In this document: one piece after another, positions 23,815 to 37,300 of the stretch
Position numbering within the stretch: the stretch's first letter is position 1
Layout of the letters: every line of letters begins with the position of its first letter
DNA from: Acanthaster planci
Lineage: Eukaryota; Echinodermata; Asteroidea; Valvatida; Acanthasteridae
Assembly: GCF_001949145.1 (NCBI RefSeq)
Contig: NW_019091400.1
Location: forward strand, 832,256 to 896,255
Direction: 5' to 3'
Length of the DNA stretch: 64,000 nucleotides
Notes under the pieces: generated by a model
What the model saw: only the letters and a program-made list of their open reading frames with translations
Databases searched by the model: none
Told to the model about the DNA's origin: nothing
Translations under genes and position numbers: made by a program

Positions 23815-26343
23815 AGTGTGACATTTTAAAAGCAAGCTTGGAACCATGTTAACATGGGCCATTTCTAGGTTGACTTGTAGTGTCCCCTAAATACATACAT
23901 ATTTATGCACAAAATTATTTTTTTATGCTAAGCAAGGTATTTTCGCAATAAACAAGTGTAATCCTGGAGACAAGTGAAAATCAGTTTGGAATAATATACC
24001 TTGCTCAGTATGACAAAGAAATAATAGATTTGGTGTCCCCTTACAAGTAAAACAGTGAATGGACTTTTACGTAGTATTTTGGCTTTTCCGGGATAATACA
24101 ATGCGATAGTGGCTGCAATCACAGAGGAATTTCATTATCTTTATTTTTACAAGTTTGCACTCTGATTTATGGAATTACCTGTGTTCACGTTTCTTTAAAA
24201 CTTATTTGAAGGCAAGGATCTTTATGCCTAAATTTAGGTTTAATCTGAACATATGTGTTTGTGGATTTAGTTGTTTTACACTAGGTATGTGAAAATTTTT
24301 ATTATTACGTGGTTCTTCCAGATGTACAGTGCAATGGGTTACCATAAGCTGAGAGATCGGAATCAGAAGTAATGGTCAACGCAGGATTTTTCTTATGTAG
24401 CTTTATAACCATTTAAATGAACTGCACATGCGAGTTCAATGCCTCGCTATCAAAAAAAGTTGAGTCTTTGGTTCCGAGATATGTTAGATGCTGCCTTTTG
24501 GGGGCCCATAGCCAAGATGTAGCATTTGCACTTCCAATGAAACATAGACCCATGCAATTAACAAAAACAGTAAGTACTAGCACTTGTCAACTTCATTTGC
24601 AAAGTTTTATATTTTTCTACACAACTAAAAATTATCTGACTTCAAAGTGTTGAAATCAAGTATTAGTGAGCACATTTCAGTGAGGAATTGTTTAAGTATC
24701 TTCCAGTTAGTTACGGTGAAGAGTATGTCTTTAATTCAAATAAGCATATTTACTCAGTGATCTTTGACCTTTTCGTCAATTATAGCACAATAGTCAGGCT
24801 GCATCTGTATTACTTCACTGTGTCTGCCACTTTCCATTGTCGGGTGTAATTTCAAGCCAAAGTGAAGTAATTTGGATACAGTCAGCAAGAGTGACAACAG
24901 TTTTTGTAATTGATACATTACAATGACTGTCCACAGCTCCCTGTGCTGTGCTATTGATAAAAAGCAATGCAAATTACCTTAGTAGACTTGTCCCGAGTAC
25001 CAGTCATTGAGAAGATCACTTAAACTATCAGTGATCAGACCCTGTTGGCTGGAAGACTTGGGGGGAGGCCTTGGGGGGAGGCCTTGACAGACGTGACCCA
25101 TCATGACAAACTGAGAGTTAAAGTCGCACCCTGCACTTTCCTATTTAGAGGGTTCAAAGTCACTGAAGTGGAGGAATATTTGGGGCTTTGTAACATTGAG
25201 AGAGAGTAACCCATCGCCTGGTTAATTCCAAATATTTTGCAGGCAGTGTTCGTGCCTGGTCAGAAATGTTGAAACAATGTTAGAAATAGACACCAAGCAG
25301 CCGCAATAACGTCTCGTTGCCACTTAATCCTTTTACCCTCAGCGCTCCGTGTATGCATAATTAGAAAGCTCTTTCTGCTGACTTCAAAAGTACCAGCATC
25401 GCAATTTTTTGAAAATTCCAACCTTCAGCTCATTTTGTGGTGACAGGTCACAAAATTAACAGCTAAAACAACCTTTTTTCAAACAATGCCTTTCATCCAA
25501 ACCTTCACTATACCTGATATTGTACACAGACACTCTGACAAGATTGCAACACGTTATTCTCTGTGCATGACAGTGCAGGTCGGTTTCCAGTATAAATTTG
25601 GTTTAATATTTCTACTCTGTATATCTTTAGCGATGTTTGTATACTACATGTTGGAAGAGCGATGTAACAATGATGAACGTGGGCTTTGTATCATAGCTGC
25701 AGAAAACATGAGATTGCTGGGTTACCGACAAAAGCTGGTACGGGATCTGTATCACTTGGTACTGATTCAATTTGCCTTGTACTGATTAAATTCTGCTAGA
25801 CGGCTGTCCAACTGAGCGCAGTGCAACAACAGACCCCAGATGCTTTATTGTCACGTTGCTACAAATATGAATTGACACTTTTCAGATTGTTTTAATAAAG
25901 ACGACTTTTAGAAGAGCCGTGCTGTTTCCTTCGTTGGTCTCTGTCTAAAAAGATTGAAATAAATACAACTCCATCCTGATAACTGATTTCAGTATGTACA
26001 ACTTAAGTTTACCTGCCCATTTTTCCTCTTTCTTTGCAGGGAGGAAGCAGAGTTGCTCTTCAATTTCTTAGCTTAACTTTAAAACTCGGCTCAAATTCCA
26101 AGACCCTTCACTACATGTGATGCCATAATTTAGCATGTGAGGTAATAGTCGTCTCTTTATGGAACAAATGATTTGGTGGTTTTGTACAGACATAACGGGG
26201 TAACGCATCGATATACAGCTGTCGGGAAGAGGACTTATTAACGGTGAATGTTTTTTAACAGGAAAGAAACATGCTTATAAAGCACAGTTTTCCAAGTGCA
26301 ATACAGTGCAGTTTTCTGTGGTTCACATTGCATTTAATAGCAG

Positions 26344-26349
26344 TTTATT
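26344..26349 (-). promoter_or_regulatory. Candidate poly(A) signal of OSBPL9
   Basis: TTTATT on the plus strand is AATAAA on the minus strand, about 150 nt past the OSBPL9 stop codon, at a plausible distance for a short 3' UTR. Motif and position only. Confidence 0.4.
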
Positions 26350-26498
26350 CTGGATTTGGTTTTGAATAACAAGTTCTGTTCTCTACTCATTGTTAAATGC
26401 TACTGGTCACTGTTGAAGACAGAAATCGCAAGACAGTGCGCCAAGCTAAAGTCTGCATAGACACAGTTGCCACGACGATCCCCTCCCCCCCTGCTGCA

Positions 26499-26640
26499 TC
26501 AGCTCAGGAAGTCCATGAGCTCCTGATTGGCTGTCCTGGTGGCCGCTGTCGTCTTGTTGCCAGCCGGACCATCTCCATGGACCCCCGGAATGTGAGAGTT
26601 TGTGAGGTCAGTACTGGCTGACGGCAGGGCCGGTGGTGGT

Positions 26641-26671
<31 letters not shown>

Positions 26672-29600
26672 GTAGTGGAATCTGCGGCTGTGGGCGCTGC
26701 TGTTGCTGTTTACGGCCAGCGTCCTCCTGGGCTGCCTTGATGCGTTTCTCCAGAGGGTTGTCAAATATCCAGCTCTCCCCATCCTCGTGGAAGAACTGCA
26801 CAAATTGGTAGAAGTGCTTCATTTAACACTTCTTAATGCAATTCAGCATTCCTGAATAACACCTAAAGTACTGCACTTTTCAACTGCATTGTTTGTTCTC
26901 CCGGGTACTTGAAGGCAAGTTCTACACCAGAAAGCTTCTGCACTGAAACAGTCTGGTGTCTTAGTACTGTTCCTAGAAACTGTGACTGATGACCTGGTGC
27001 TGGCCATCTCTAACGTACACGTAACAGCAACAGCGACTTTGGTCTGCGGAATTCAAAGGCCCAACATGAGCGTACACAGGAACAAGTCAGTGCACCAGAT
27101 ATTTACTCGACCTTGGCATGCAGTTGGTATATTGAAGTCTCTTGTACAGGGCTCTGTAGAATGTAGGTGAAATTACACAATTTGACGCATCACTCGGAAT
27201 TTTAGTAGGTGACCTGTTTTTATCAGAATAAAGATTGTTGTGTTTTTTTAGATCACAACATGAGGAGGGCCCGACGTTTCAATCCTAGCAGAATCTTTCT
27301 TTAAATCTGTAACCCTTTTACTTTGGAAGAGATGTCAGAACTACCTTTCCCATCCAAGACTTGTACAAGAAACCTTCTTTCTGCCGTGGAAGGCCTTGAC
27401 CTGTAACCTCTGACCCATGACCTCACCTTTGTCTGCCATTTTTCCCCCTTCTCTTTCCTCTCCTTGGCTTCTCGGCGTTGTCTCTCCTCCAGGAAGTGCT
27501 TGCTGGCCGTCGCCTTGTCGATATTGTGTGTCTTGAGGTAGTGAGTTACATCTTTCCACAGTCTGAGAAAAAAAAATCAGGTGTATCAACTCAAACGAAG
27601 GAGCTGACTCAAAGATAAATGATCACAAAAATAATGGAAAGATTATTCAGAGGCAGTGTATTTGCACAAGAAAAACCACGCACTTTGTTTTTAATTCTCA
27701 TCTTTGGGCCCCCCTCAAAGTACCCTCACCAAACAGACCACAAAAGACACTGCCTATCATCCCTTTAACAGCTGGATTGCTTGGTTGAAAAAACACCAGT
27801 AGAGTGTCCCGGGGTCAAAGGTTCAAATCCCACATCAGCGAGAGCCTCGATTCCTTACAGATTTGGACATCGTTTATTCAGTTCCCTTTGCCCACAGTCT
27901 TTGTGAAGGTGCTCTGATACTGTGGCAACAGCATACAGGTGTCTGTCTAGCCTTTCCTTTTCATCACCAGCGAGAGAGTCCTTGTGCGCAGCGCCAGCAG
28001 AACGCGACGGCTGGGCTTACCTCTTCGATTCGTACTCTCCTTGCTTCTCCACAGGCATGATCCTCTTCTTGTTAACTTTCATAGTGGTGGTGTCTGCAAA
28101 CGCCTCCGTTTCCTGGACCGATGCATCGTGAGAAAGATCATGAAACCACGCTACATTTTTGCAAAGTTTCTTTTAAAAGTGACATCATGAAATGATTGCA
28201 CCTTTTCCCCTAAAACGAGAACTGCAGACTCTCCGAGCATTCACCCCCATTTTTAATATTACTTACCCCATTAGCGTGCTTAGCAGTCAAAACACCGTTC
28301 CATTCTCCTGTAATAGTCATGAACGGCTTGCGATCTGACACATGCCTGCAAAGACCAAGAAAAGTCTACAAGTCATTCTTTGTCAAATTTTAGCATTTAG
28401 TATTCCTCCACATGGTATTTTGAATATTTAAAGGTTTATGTATGACCAAAAGAATGTCAAAAAATGACACTGACCTAATTGGGCCCTGAAGCAGGTGTGT
28501 TGCCTCTTAACGGGATGGGTAGTTTGGAAAAGTACGAGATTAGCCATGTACAGTGACTAATGGGTTAATTTTCAGAGAGGGGGGTGGATTGTACGGCAAG
28601 ATAACTCACGCAACCTCTCCCGTGACACGGTGGCGTTTGCCGCCGTAGAAGGGCTTGGTCAGGAAGGTGATGGTGCCAGTGAAGCCCGTCTTGGCACAGC
28701 TGATGATGCACTTGCCGCCCATCTCAAACCAGGGCACCGTCAGGATGGAGCGACCGTAGCCATTGGGGAACGTCATGATGTACTCCTCCTCGTGCTTGAG
28801 GTCTGACACGCAGGCTGCAAAAAGAGGAAGGGGGGGACAAGATTGCCCGTTTAACTACTCCTGGATGGTATTATTCCAAACAAATTTGTGCCCTGGCTGA
28901 AAATCACTGTCTTAGATGGCCAGCTCCCACCACCGCAGTCCTTTGTATTTACAAATGCTGACCCATGGTGGTCTCTTGCTCAAGATTTATACATCATTTG
29001 TCATGGCATTCTCACTTGTTTGAAACATTGTGAAACACAACCTTGTGGAATAGTAAATTTCTATGATGACCCTCCGAGGCCCAAGGCTGCTTGAGGGCTC
29101 TATATGCTCAACCTCCACAGGTTGTGGCACCTTTGTCTTTGGTTACTGCCAAATAATACGCATGCACATCTTAACGTGTGGCAATACCACAGGTGTAAGT
29201 GCCAAGGGAAGTAATTCGATGCACTCAGGTACTTGTGAATACATGTATTAAATGCCTGTGAAGCTACCATGAGTGCTTGTTAAATATTTATATTAATAAT
29301 AATAACAACACAGTTTTTATATAGCACATCACACCAAGGTCTCGATGCGCTTTACAAGAAACAACAATAAAGAACAATCAATGGAACAAGTACGTTTTGA
29401 GAACTGCTTTAAATTCATTTTCGCTATTGATAATTCTGATGTGATGAGGAAGGGAGTTTATGAAGTGGTCAACTACAGCCCTGGTTTAACAATTTCCTTC
29501 CTAAGTTAGTTAGATGTGTTTATTCCGAGTACAGTAGATTTCTTAAAGAAGTCCCAGCAGTAATTCGCCATGAATGCTCTATACACATGGATCATCCTGC

Positions 29601-31348
29601 AGTTTAATATTCAGTCTTAACCGTTTACATGTTGGAATAAATTCAATAATTTCAATTTATTAATTAATTTCATTTTATACACTGGTCCAAAAAACTACAA
29701 AACTGCTCGGTCTCACACAAATTGACGCTGATTTTGCTTGTTCTCCAGAAACACTGCAAAACTGGTCCCTCTTCAGTAATTCCTCGAGAGGTCTCTAACG
29801 AGGAGTAGCTGAGGCAGTAAAGAGTTTCAGGAATGGACTCACCTTGCCCGACATTCTCAACACCAATTGAAAGACCGAGAAACTTGGACTTAGTCCATAT
29901 ATGGGCATTGATAGACATCTGCTTGTTGTAGTGCTCTGCATAGAAAGCGGAAACTGAAGCAAGAACAAAGGAAAAAAAGAGATCCAGTGTTAATTTTATG
30001 CTCTCGTTCTGTTGAAGTGATGAGCTATAAATACTTCCTCTCCAACAAGTTGTTACTGGCCATCAAACTCTCGTAACGATGAAGTCCTCTTTCACATGAA
30101 AGCCAAGATTTCCGTAAGTTTGCAAATTCTAGCACCTGAATTTATAGCCAGCATCAACCAATAAAATATAACCCTCAATCCCTGAAAGAGGCCTAAGGAG
30201 CCAGCGATGCCTTCCTGGTTACATGTTGTTACTGATGCATGCAAATTTCATCACTCTCTCCGTAACTAAGTTTTCTGTGCACAGTGCAGTGAATTGAATC
30301 AATCTGGAGTCTGGAAAGATTGCATACTCACTCGGAGGATGGTGGGAAACCTGCTCAGCTATAAATGTGACTTGATCTTTGGTTGCCCAGGGAACTGGCC
30401 CATCTGTCACTTGTTCCTGAATGGAAAAACAAAAAGTTTTACTTAAATTAGTTCATCGAACCATTATAAAGCTTCCAAGGAAGGATACATCAGTCAGCCA
30501 TGTAGACAGACAGACAAACAGACAGACACCCACCTCACTGCCGTCTATCTTCCCATTCTCTGGTCCTAGGTCCCACCAGCAACGCATGGTCTCCCCTAGG
30601 ATGGGGTTGTAGGGCTTCTTGGCAACTGAGCTGTTGCGTCCAGCGTGGAACGCTGTCATGAACCACTTGACGACTTGCACCATGCGATCCTTGGGGCTGT
30701 CCAAGTCTGAGATGCTGTAAGTTTTGGAAACAATCGTTTTTTTAAGACTGGCAACAAGTTGTCATGTCCAACAGTGATGATAATGACTGTAATTGGGCAG
30801 CCCCAACTTACCCGGCGATACAAGGCACTTATTATTACACCAGCCCACCGGGTCACAAATATTCCCATGTTCGTCTCAGCTCCCTGGGGAGCAACAGCTA
30901 ATCAAATCAAACAACGGTATCTACATGTACGTGTACCCTCACAGGTACCCATTATAATCCCAGGTGGAATGGCAGAAAAATCAACCCTGAGGTACAGGAA
31001 GAAGAAGTCGACAGGCAAAAAGTCAAGTCCAAATGACCTTAAAAAAACACGTCCATCTGACTGGCAAAAACTCAAGTCAAACTGACTGAAGGGACATCAT
31101 ACCAATCTGACAGGCAAAAGCCATGTCTAACTGGCAAAAACTCCACAGCTGGCAGGAGGATAGGGTAGAAACCAATTGTACTCACTTTGCAAAGAGTTCT
31201 GGGTGGGCCAGGAAGTCGGCGTACATCTCCAGCAGGGAGCGTCTCTCCAGGATGAAGGTGGGTAGGACCACCTTGGTCAGGTCCATGCCTAGCCGGACCT
31301 GAGACAGGAGGTGGGAGATGACACTACCGTGACTCTCACAGTCCAGCA
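26499..31348 (-). CDS. OSBPL9: ORD lipid-transfer exons and poly-Q tail of OSBPL9
   Basis: Nine exons from 31348 down to 26499 encode the sterol/PI4P/phosphatidylserine-transfer fold. Marker stretches are [102 protein letters not shown] and [19 protein letters not shown]. The final exon starts [20 protein letters not shown], where human ORP9 ends a few residues later. Here the frame runs on for about 70 residues including nine consecutive glutamines (about 742-750), ending at TGA 26501-26499. Confidence 0.93.
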
Positions 31349-34300
31349 CTGTAACACAAAGAAACAACTTGGTCAATGCACTCTGCACACGACTGCCTCC
31401 TCAACTTTGCCTACCACAACCAAAATGATATTCACAAATCTTGTGCAAAGATACAAAGATGAGGCCATGAGGATAGTGCTGGCATGAAGACAGCACAGCC
31501 AATTTTCTACAGAATGAGCATAACCCTGGTAGCTTTGCTTAAAACCAATATGCACCCGAGCATGTTCACATGTCAAGCTAAGATGATAATTGGCCCCTCT
31601 TTCTCATTGCAACTGCAAACTACCTGACCATGCCTGACTCTAAGTTGTAACCTCATGTATACAGTATCAATATCAGATGAGATTAATAACAAACCGCTTC
31701 ATTATCCTCCAGCAACACACTACTCACTTTCTTCTTCCGATTCTTCCTCATACATGCTGGGCTGGTGTTCATGGGGTCGAAACTCTTGACCTTGCTCTGC
31801 CTCTTCTTCGTCTTCGACTTCGATTGGTGGCCTTCCTTGCGGAGGTCTGCAGAAAGAAAAAAAAAACATTTGTATCAAAGAACAAGACATACATGTATAA
31901 GACTGCTTAAACTCATTTGATCCATGGGCAAAAGTGAATTGTTGATTTTATAGATTTGTATTTAACAAAACTGACAGGTGCACTGGCTGGTTTTCTTGAC
32001 CCTTCTCCTGTGGTTGGAACCTACCAGTACCTCTTGCTAAGGTAAAGTACCTTGCTGGAGGACATACAACAAGGCCATAAGAATGATTTGAACCTTAACC
32101 TCTAAACAAAGCACTTCCTACTGCATGACAAGACAGATCTGCACATTCAAGGGGAATGACATCACATCTGTGCACACCCGTTCAAACTTCTGGTTTTTAC
32201 AGTCTAACAACTTTCCTCAGCCACATCTCGTACTTACCCTAGGTCCAAGTCTGGGAACTCGTCGGCATCATAGAAATCCTCGTCGTCACTGCTGGAGTAG
32301 GACAAAGCCGGTATGTGCTCAGTCCTGGGGATCACCTGAGTGGGGAGTGGGGGCGTGGACGGTACGGAGGCATTGTTCTCCTCAAAGCACTCGGTGGCCA
32401 ACTCAACACTGCTCGATGACACAGGAGTGGATTCCACCTCATGGGTGGAAACTGTTCAAAAACAAAAGAGGCAGAGTTCTTTAGAAACCTCTTCAATAAC
32501 CAGTCTCTATGGGTGAATGCTGAACAAACTGTGTTAGGATGTTTGCACTGTTACACATGGTAAGATCTTACTGTTGTAAAATCAATAGAATAATGTCGAT
32601 GCACTCATACTTCTAGGCACAACTTGCATGAATCCCGAAGTTACAAACTTTAAGAAACTGGCATCCTTAAAGAAAATTTACTGCAAATTTCTAAAAAAAC
32701 ATCAACATTTACATTTAGTTCTTGGTGGGTAATCACCAGGGCCAAGGCTCAGCTTCCCGTACGTAAAGTGCTCCAATGTTCAATAGAAAGTTTCGGGGAG
32801 AGAAAGAAATCAATCTGCCGGTGCAAACAAGTTCATTTCAGCTGAAATGCCTGTACTTGCGAAATCCCGATTACGTGTAATGGGATCCGTACATGTACAC
32901 GGTAAACATCCTCCCTACCTTGTGTTTCTAAAGGCACTTGGTTGTCAAGTGGCTCATGGTTCTGGTTATCAGGGTGAGTTGCATCAATCTCATTGGCTAG
33001 GAGGCCATTTACTGGGTTGACTGTGTTCTGTGTGCAGACAAGATATGCAAGCATGTTTTAGTTGGTGTCCAATCCCCTTTGAATGGAGCACTGTCTTCAC
33101 CACCTCACTTTGCAAATCTCCAGGCTGCAAACTGTGACATGAAATCCAGCCGTGGTGGGATCTCTGGGTTCAACATGCGCAACGAAAAGCCAGCTACGAA
33201 TACATATCTGCAGGTACTTGACACACACCAAAATCCATTTCCGACATGACAGCATGCATACATGTACACATCCATATGTACAACCAAATTGAAATATGGC
33301 CGACCCAATTGAAACATGGCCAACTCGATGGACTCCTCATCGGGCCTAAAAACCCGAAGTGGAAAAGGAATGTTCTTCCTGCAGGGACAGGTAAAGTTTC
33401 TTTGCAGTTTACGTGCACAAGATGTACGTACATGTTTATTCCAAATTAATCAGCCAAAATTTGGGTGGAAAGTTGGCTGATGTTCAGTAAGATGGTATTT
33501 TTCAAGAAATGAAAAAACTGCATGTACATCTATGACAATTTTGTAGTGAACGTAAACTTCCTTTCATTTTCCTTCAGCTTGTAGGGTGCAGTTGCGGGAG
33601 CAAGTCCAGTAAATTTGACCATTTTGGGGGGGCTGGCACAAACCCCCAAACCAAGCAATGACAAATTAGTATCCCCCCCAAAAAAACTTTACTTTGCCCC
33701 TTCCTGTGACATTCTCAATTAACAAGCATGCCTCCACGATGTCCAATGCTACCTAAGCAAGTAGCACGGATGATGCATGCAGTGATGGTCCATGGGATGA
33801 TACGTACATACAAATCATACATGTAACTTTGGGTTTCATAGAGATGTCGGAGGAAAGAAAACACAACACTAATATGGAAGGAGGGAACTCTTTTCACATG
33901 GAAGGAATTACTGTCATAATGTGGTTACAATAAAAGATACACAAACACATGTCAATGTATCTCTGTGGTAAATACATATACATGTACAGTACATGTAACT
34001 GGCTGGATAAATAATGCACTGATCCACACCATGCTACCCATAACTCTATGCGATAAAAATGCACAGAGTGACATCCTAAATGAAATAGGCATACCTAAAA
34101 ACATACATGTCAAATGTTCTGAAATTCTAGCCTCTTGTCTAAAACTTTGTACGTGGCAAAGTCTGGAAAGTTCTCTTCATGTGAAATACTGGTGAACAAA
34201 ACAGTTTGAGTTTTACGCCCAGCACAGGCATGTACATGTAACTTTCATGTGATACACCAGTATCACTTGGGTCTGCAATGCAGTGAAGTGACTTTTCAAA

Positions 34301-37300
34301 GAGCGAGCGCAAAGGTGCTGAGGCTTGGTAATGGGTGCAGGTTGTTAACACTTGGTAACAGCTGTCCATCAGCGTGTGGCAGAAACACAAAAATAAACAT
34401 GTATCTTGACAAGCACTGTGACATTGGGGCCAACACAAATCACTTTTTTCATGCATACATTGCTTCAGCCTGCTCAGGGCCGGTTAACTTTAACCGACCT
34501 GGTCATAAAATATGTGTACATGTAGCTGTCGACCTTCACAACAATTTTAACGTTCTTCTCCATGGAATCTTGGCCCAAAAGCACTATCTCTGGCGTGTCT
34601 GGTCAGGTTATGTAATGGACCGTACACAAGGCAGTGCAAAATACACACCTGTACGGGGTACATCTTTGCAACGTTTCAACTGGTTTTTAATGCAATGATG
34701 CATGCTGTGGCATGACAGAACACCAGGCTTGACGCTGTACAATATACTCACTTTTGGAGCCTTCACAGGCCATATAATGGTGGACTGCGTTGTCCGTGAA
34801 AATGAACAAAGAGAGCAGCAATTGAAATCACAAACACAATTCATGGGAGAAACAAGATGGCAGAAATGACACGGGGAAGGAAACTGAAAGTCCAGCCATT
34901 GTACTACATGTATATCCCTGACACTTTGCTGGCTCCACGCCCAAGTACATGTACACGGATGCACCTCCTTGGAGGTAACAGAGAGAGCGAGAGGCTGATA
35001 CCGGTAGGCCTGGTCCAAGATGTGTCAGGTTTGTACACATTCAAATGAAAGTTATTCATATTAACACTGTACAGTACGGTAATTGAACAGACAAGTGCGT
35101 GCGCATAAAGTGTGACCCCAATGAAAGCTCCCCCAACCCGACAACGCCGCGTGCTATTCTCATTCCATTATCACGTTGACATGTCCCCAACATTATTTGA
35201 GCACACCTCCATACAGCGCGGGGTGCTCTCGGCAATTCTTGGCAACCTGGGGTTTGGACGGAAAGCCCTCTGTTTTCAAGAAAAGTACAGGTCACACTGC
35301 CTCGCGCAAGACTTCTCAAGATTTCATAAGTTTTGAAGCATAAATTCCCATTCTAAACAGATTAATCCCTCCCCAAAACATTTGCAAGTAGCACCTTTGG
35401 CAATTAATTGGGACAATACACATGCACTGAAACTTCAATTTGGTTCCACTGTAAACCACGGTAAGCAAAGGGAAAACCTTTCAAAATCTGTTCACTTTGA
35501 CAAACATGTAGCAAGATGTTTCTGAAACCAATTTGAAATGAAAACTTTTTTAACTGCCATGTACATGTGACTTCAATGCACTAAGGTTCAACAAGTGGCT
35601 CTTGGAGATAGAGGAAGCCCGTCTCCCTTTTGCCCATCTGTAGTACTCTTTAAAGTTCTAATCTAGTTGACAGCAAAAGGCGCCATACTATTACAAAAAT
35701 AAAATTGAAACTGACTGCATTTCCTTATTAAAGAAAAAGGCAAAATTTTGGAATGCCACTGAACCAGAACTATGGTACATTTGCATGTTAAGGTAAAAAC
35801 TGATCCATGGTTTTCATTTACCGAGCAGGCCTTACTAGATACAGCAGCAAAATCTGCAGAATAAAAGACATGAGCGGAAGACACAGCAAGGTGTATGCCA
35901 AGTACGTGTACATGATAGTTGCCAAAACTATATCTCAGAAAAATATTTCCAACCTACCTTTGCTAGTTGTAATAACACGATGGCCTGCTTGACAGATTCA
36001 ATCATAGCCTGTGTGAAGAAGACATGCATAAAGTATTATAATTCTCCGCAATCCCACGGTAGATTTACACAAAAGAGCAGGATATGCCTCAGTAAATTAC
36101 CAAGCTCGCAGACTGTTTTGCAGAGGCGTTTCATTGTTTGAAAATAATAGAATTTCCTTTCTGGAAAAACCTTGAAATTTTTGGGCAGCTCACTCTGAAA
36201 GCTGACAGTGTCTGTCTAGTGCAACACTTGATGATTTGGCCATTTCTCTCTTTACCTCCCCAACACTGTACACTTTTTGATACCTTGCCGAGATCAGGTT
36301 AAGAAAGATGAAAATTCCTTTTCTTTTGTAGGGTTCTATTTCAAGGTTTTCCATGGGTCAAACTGACCTTCACTTTTCTAACCAAAGTGGACAACAGTGT
36401 TAGGACTGACCTGCCATTTTCTAAGTGCACAGCTGCAAGCATATTGTTGTGAACAGTTGACTGGGTTTGCTGTAGTTTTCAAGTCATTACCACGAGCGTC
36501 CAGGGGTTGTGCTTATTAACACGAGTACTACAGACAACTCTCCATGCGCGGAATCAGCATGCTTTTAAAAACCTACAGTATGTACTAGTAGAGTGGGAAC
36601 AGTTGACTTGACATGGGCGAGCCATTTCAAAATCTTACTTCTCTCTGGACAAGACAACTGTCTGAACTGTATAACAGTAATCCATCTAAATCTTCCTCAA
36701 TCCTTCTAAATGTACAAGGCAGAAACCCAATGGCACTTCAATTGTCAAGGGGCATCAGACCCCATGTATCGTAACAGAGGCTGGGCTCGACATTTATTGA
36801 TCCTGCAACATTTTGCAAATCACCTGATGAATTTCGAAGGGTTTGGTAAAGGAATAAAAACCAGTTTTTCCCCTGCACCTGCTCATCCAAAGACCAACAT
36901 GAATCACCTTACCTTGGCCTGGGTCCTGAGTTGTTCATATTTCTGCCTCTCGGCTTCGTCGTCTAATTTTTCAATCCTCTCCTCGAACGCGGTGACCTGG
37001 TCGATGAGAATCTGAAGGTAGGCGTCGGACTCAGCCAGCTTCCTGTCAAAGTCCTGGACTGTTGGTTTGGGTCTAGGGCGGGACTTACTACCAAACTGCA
37101 TTGACAAAAGAACGACAAAACAAAGAACGAAAATAAAAATACATGTAAAAGGAAATCAAATGTACGTTTACCAGTTACGTACAAAAACCAATCCATGACA
37201 TTTATTGATCCCACTGAATAGAACAAAATGATAAGCATAAAACTCTACTCCAAGAATGGGTTGATATGGAAGTAACCACTTACAGCTCGACCCTACCGGT

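Larger units (their letters stand above)
22627..26498. other. Convergent spacer between FRRS1-like and OSBPL9
   Basis: It probably holds both 3' UTRs. AATAAA words lie at 23809 and 25894 (plus) and 26344 (minus). A 99-codon plus frame at 25486-25785 has one hydrophobic stretch but no recognisable family. A 17-bp direct duplication (GGGGGGAGGCCTTG twice) is at about 25059-25086. Confidence 0.5.

Noticed and set aside
25486-25785. 99-codon plus-strand frame with a hydrophobic stretch (GLIFLLCISLAMFVYYML)
   Set aside because: It lies in the convergent 3' spacer, has no family similarity I recognise and no splice or promoter context. Length alone is not convincing in AT-rich DNA.
26602-26811. 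Plus-strand frame with a run of cysteines
   Set aside because: It is the antisense reading of the OSBPL9 poly-Q exon.
27819-27832. tRNA gene candidate around GGTTCAAATCCCAC
   Set aside because: Only a B box is convincing; no acceptor or anticodon stem can be formed.
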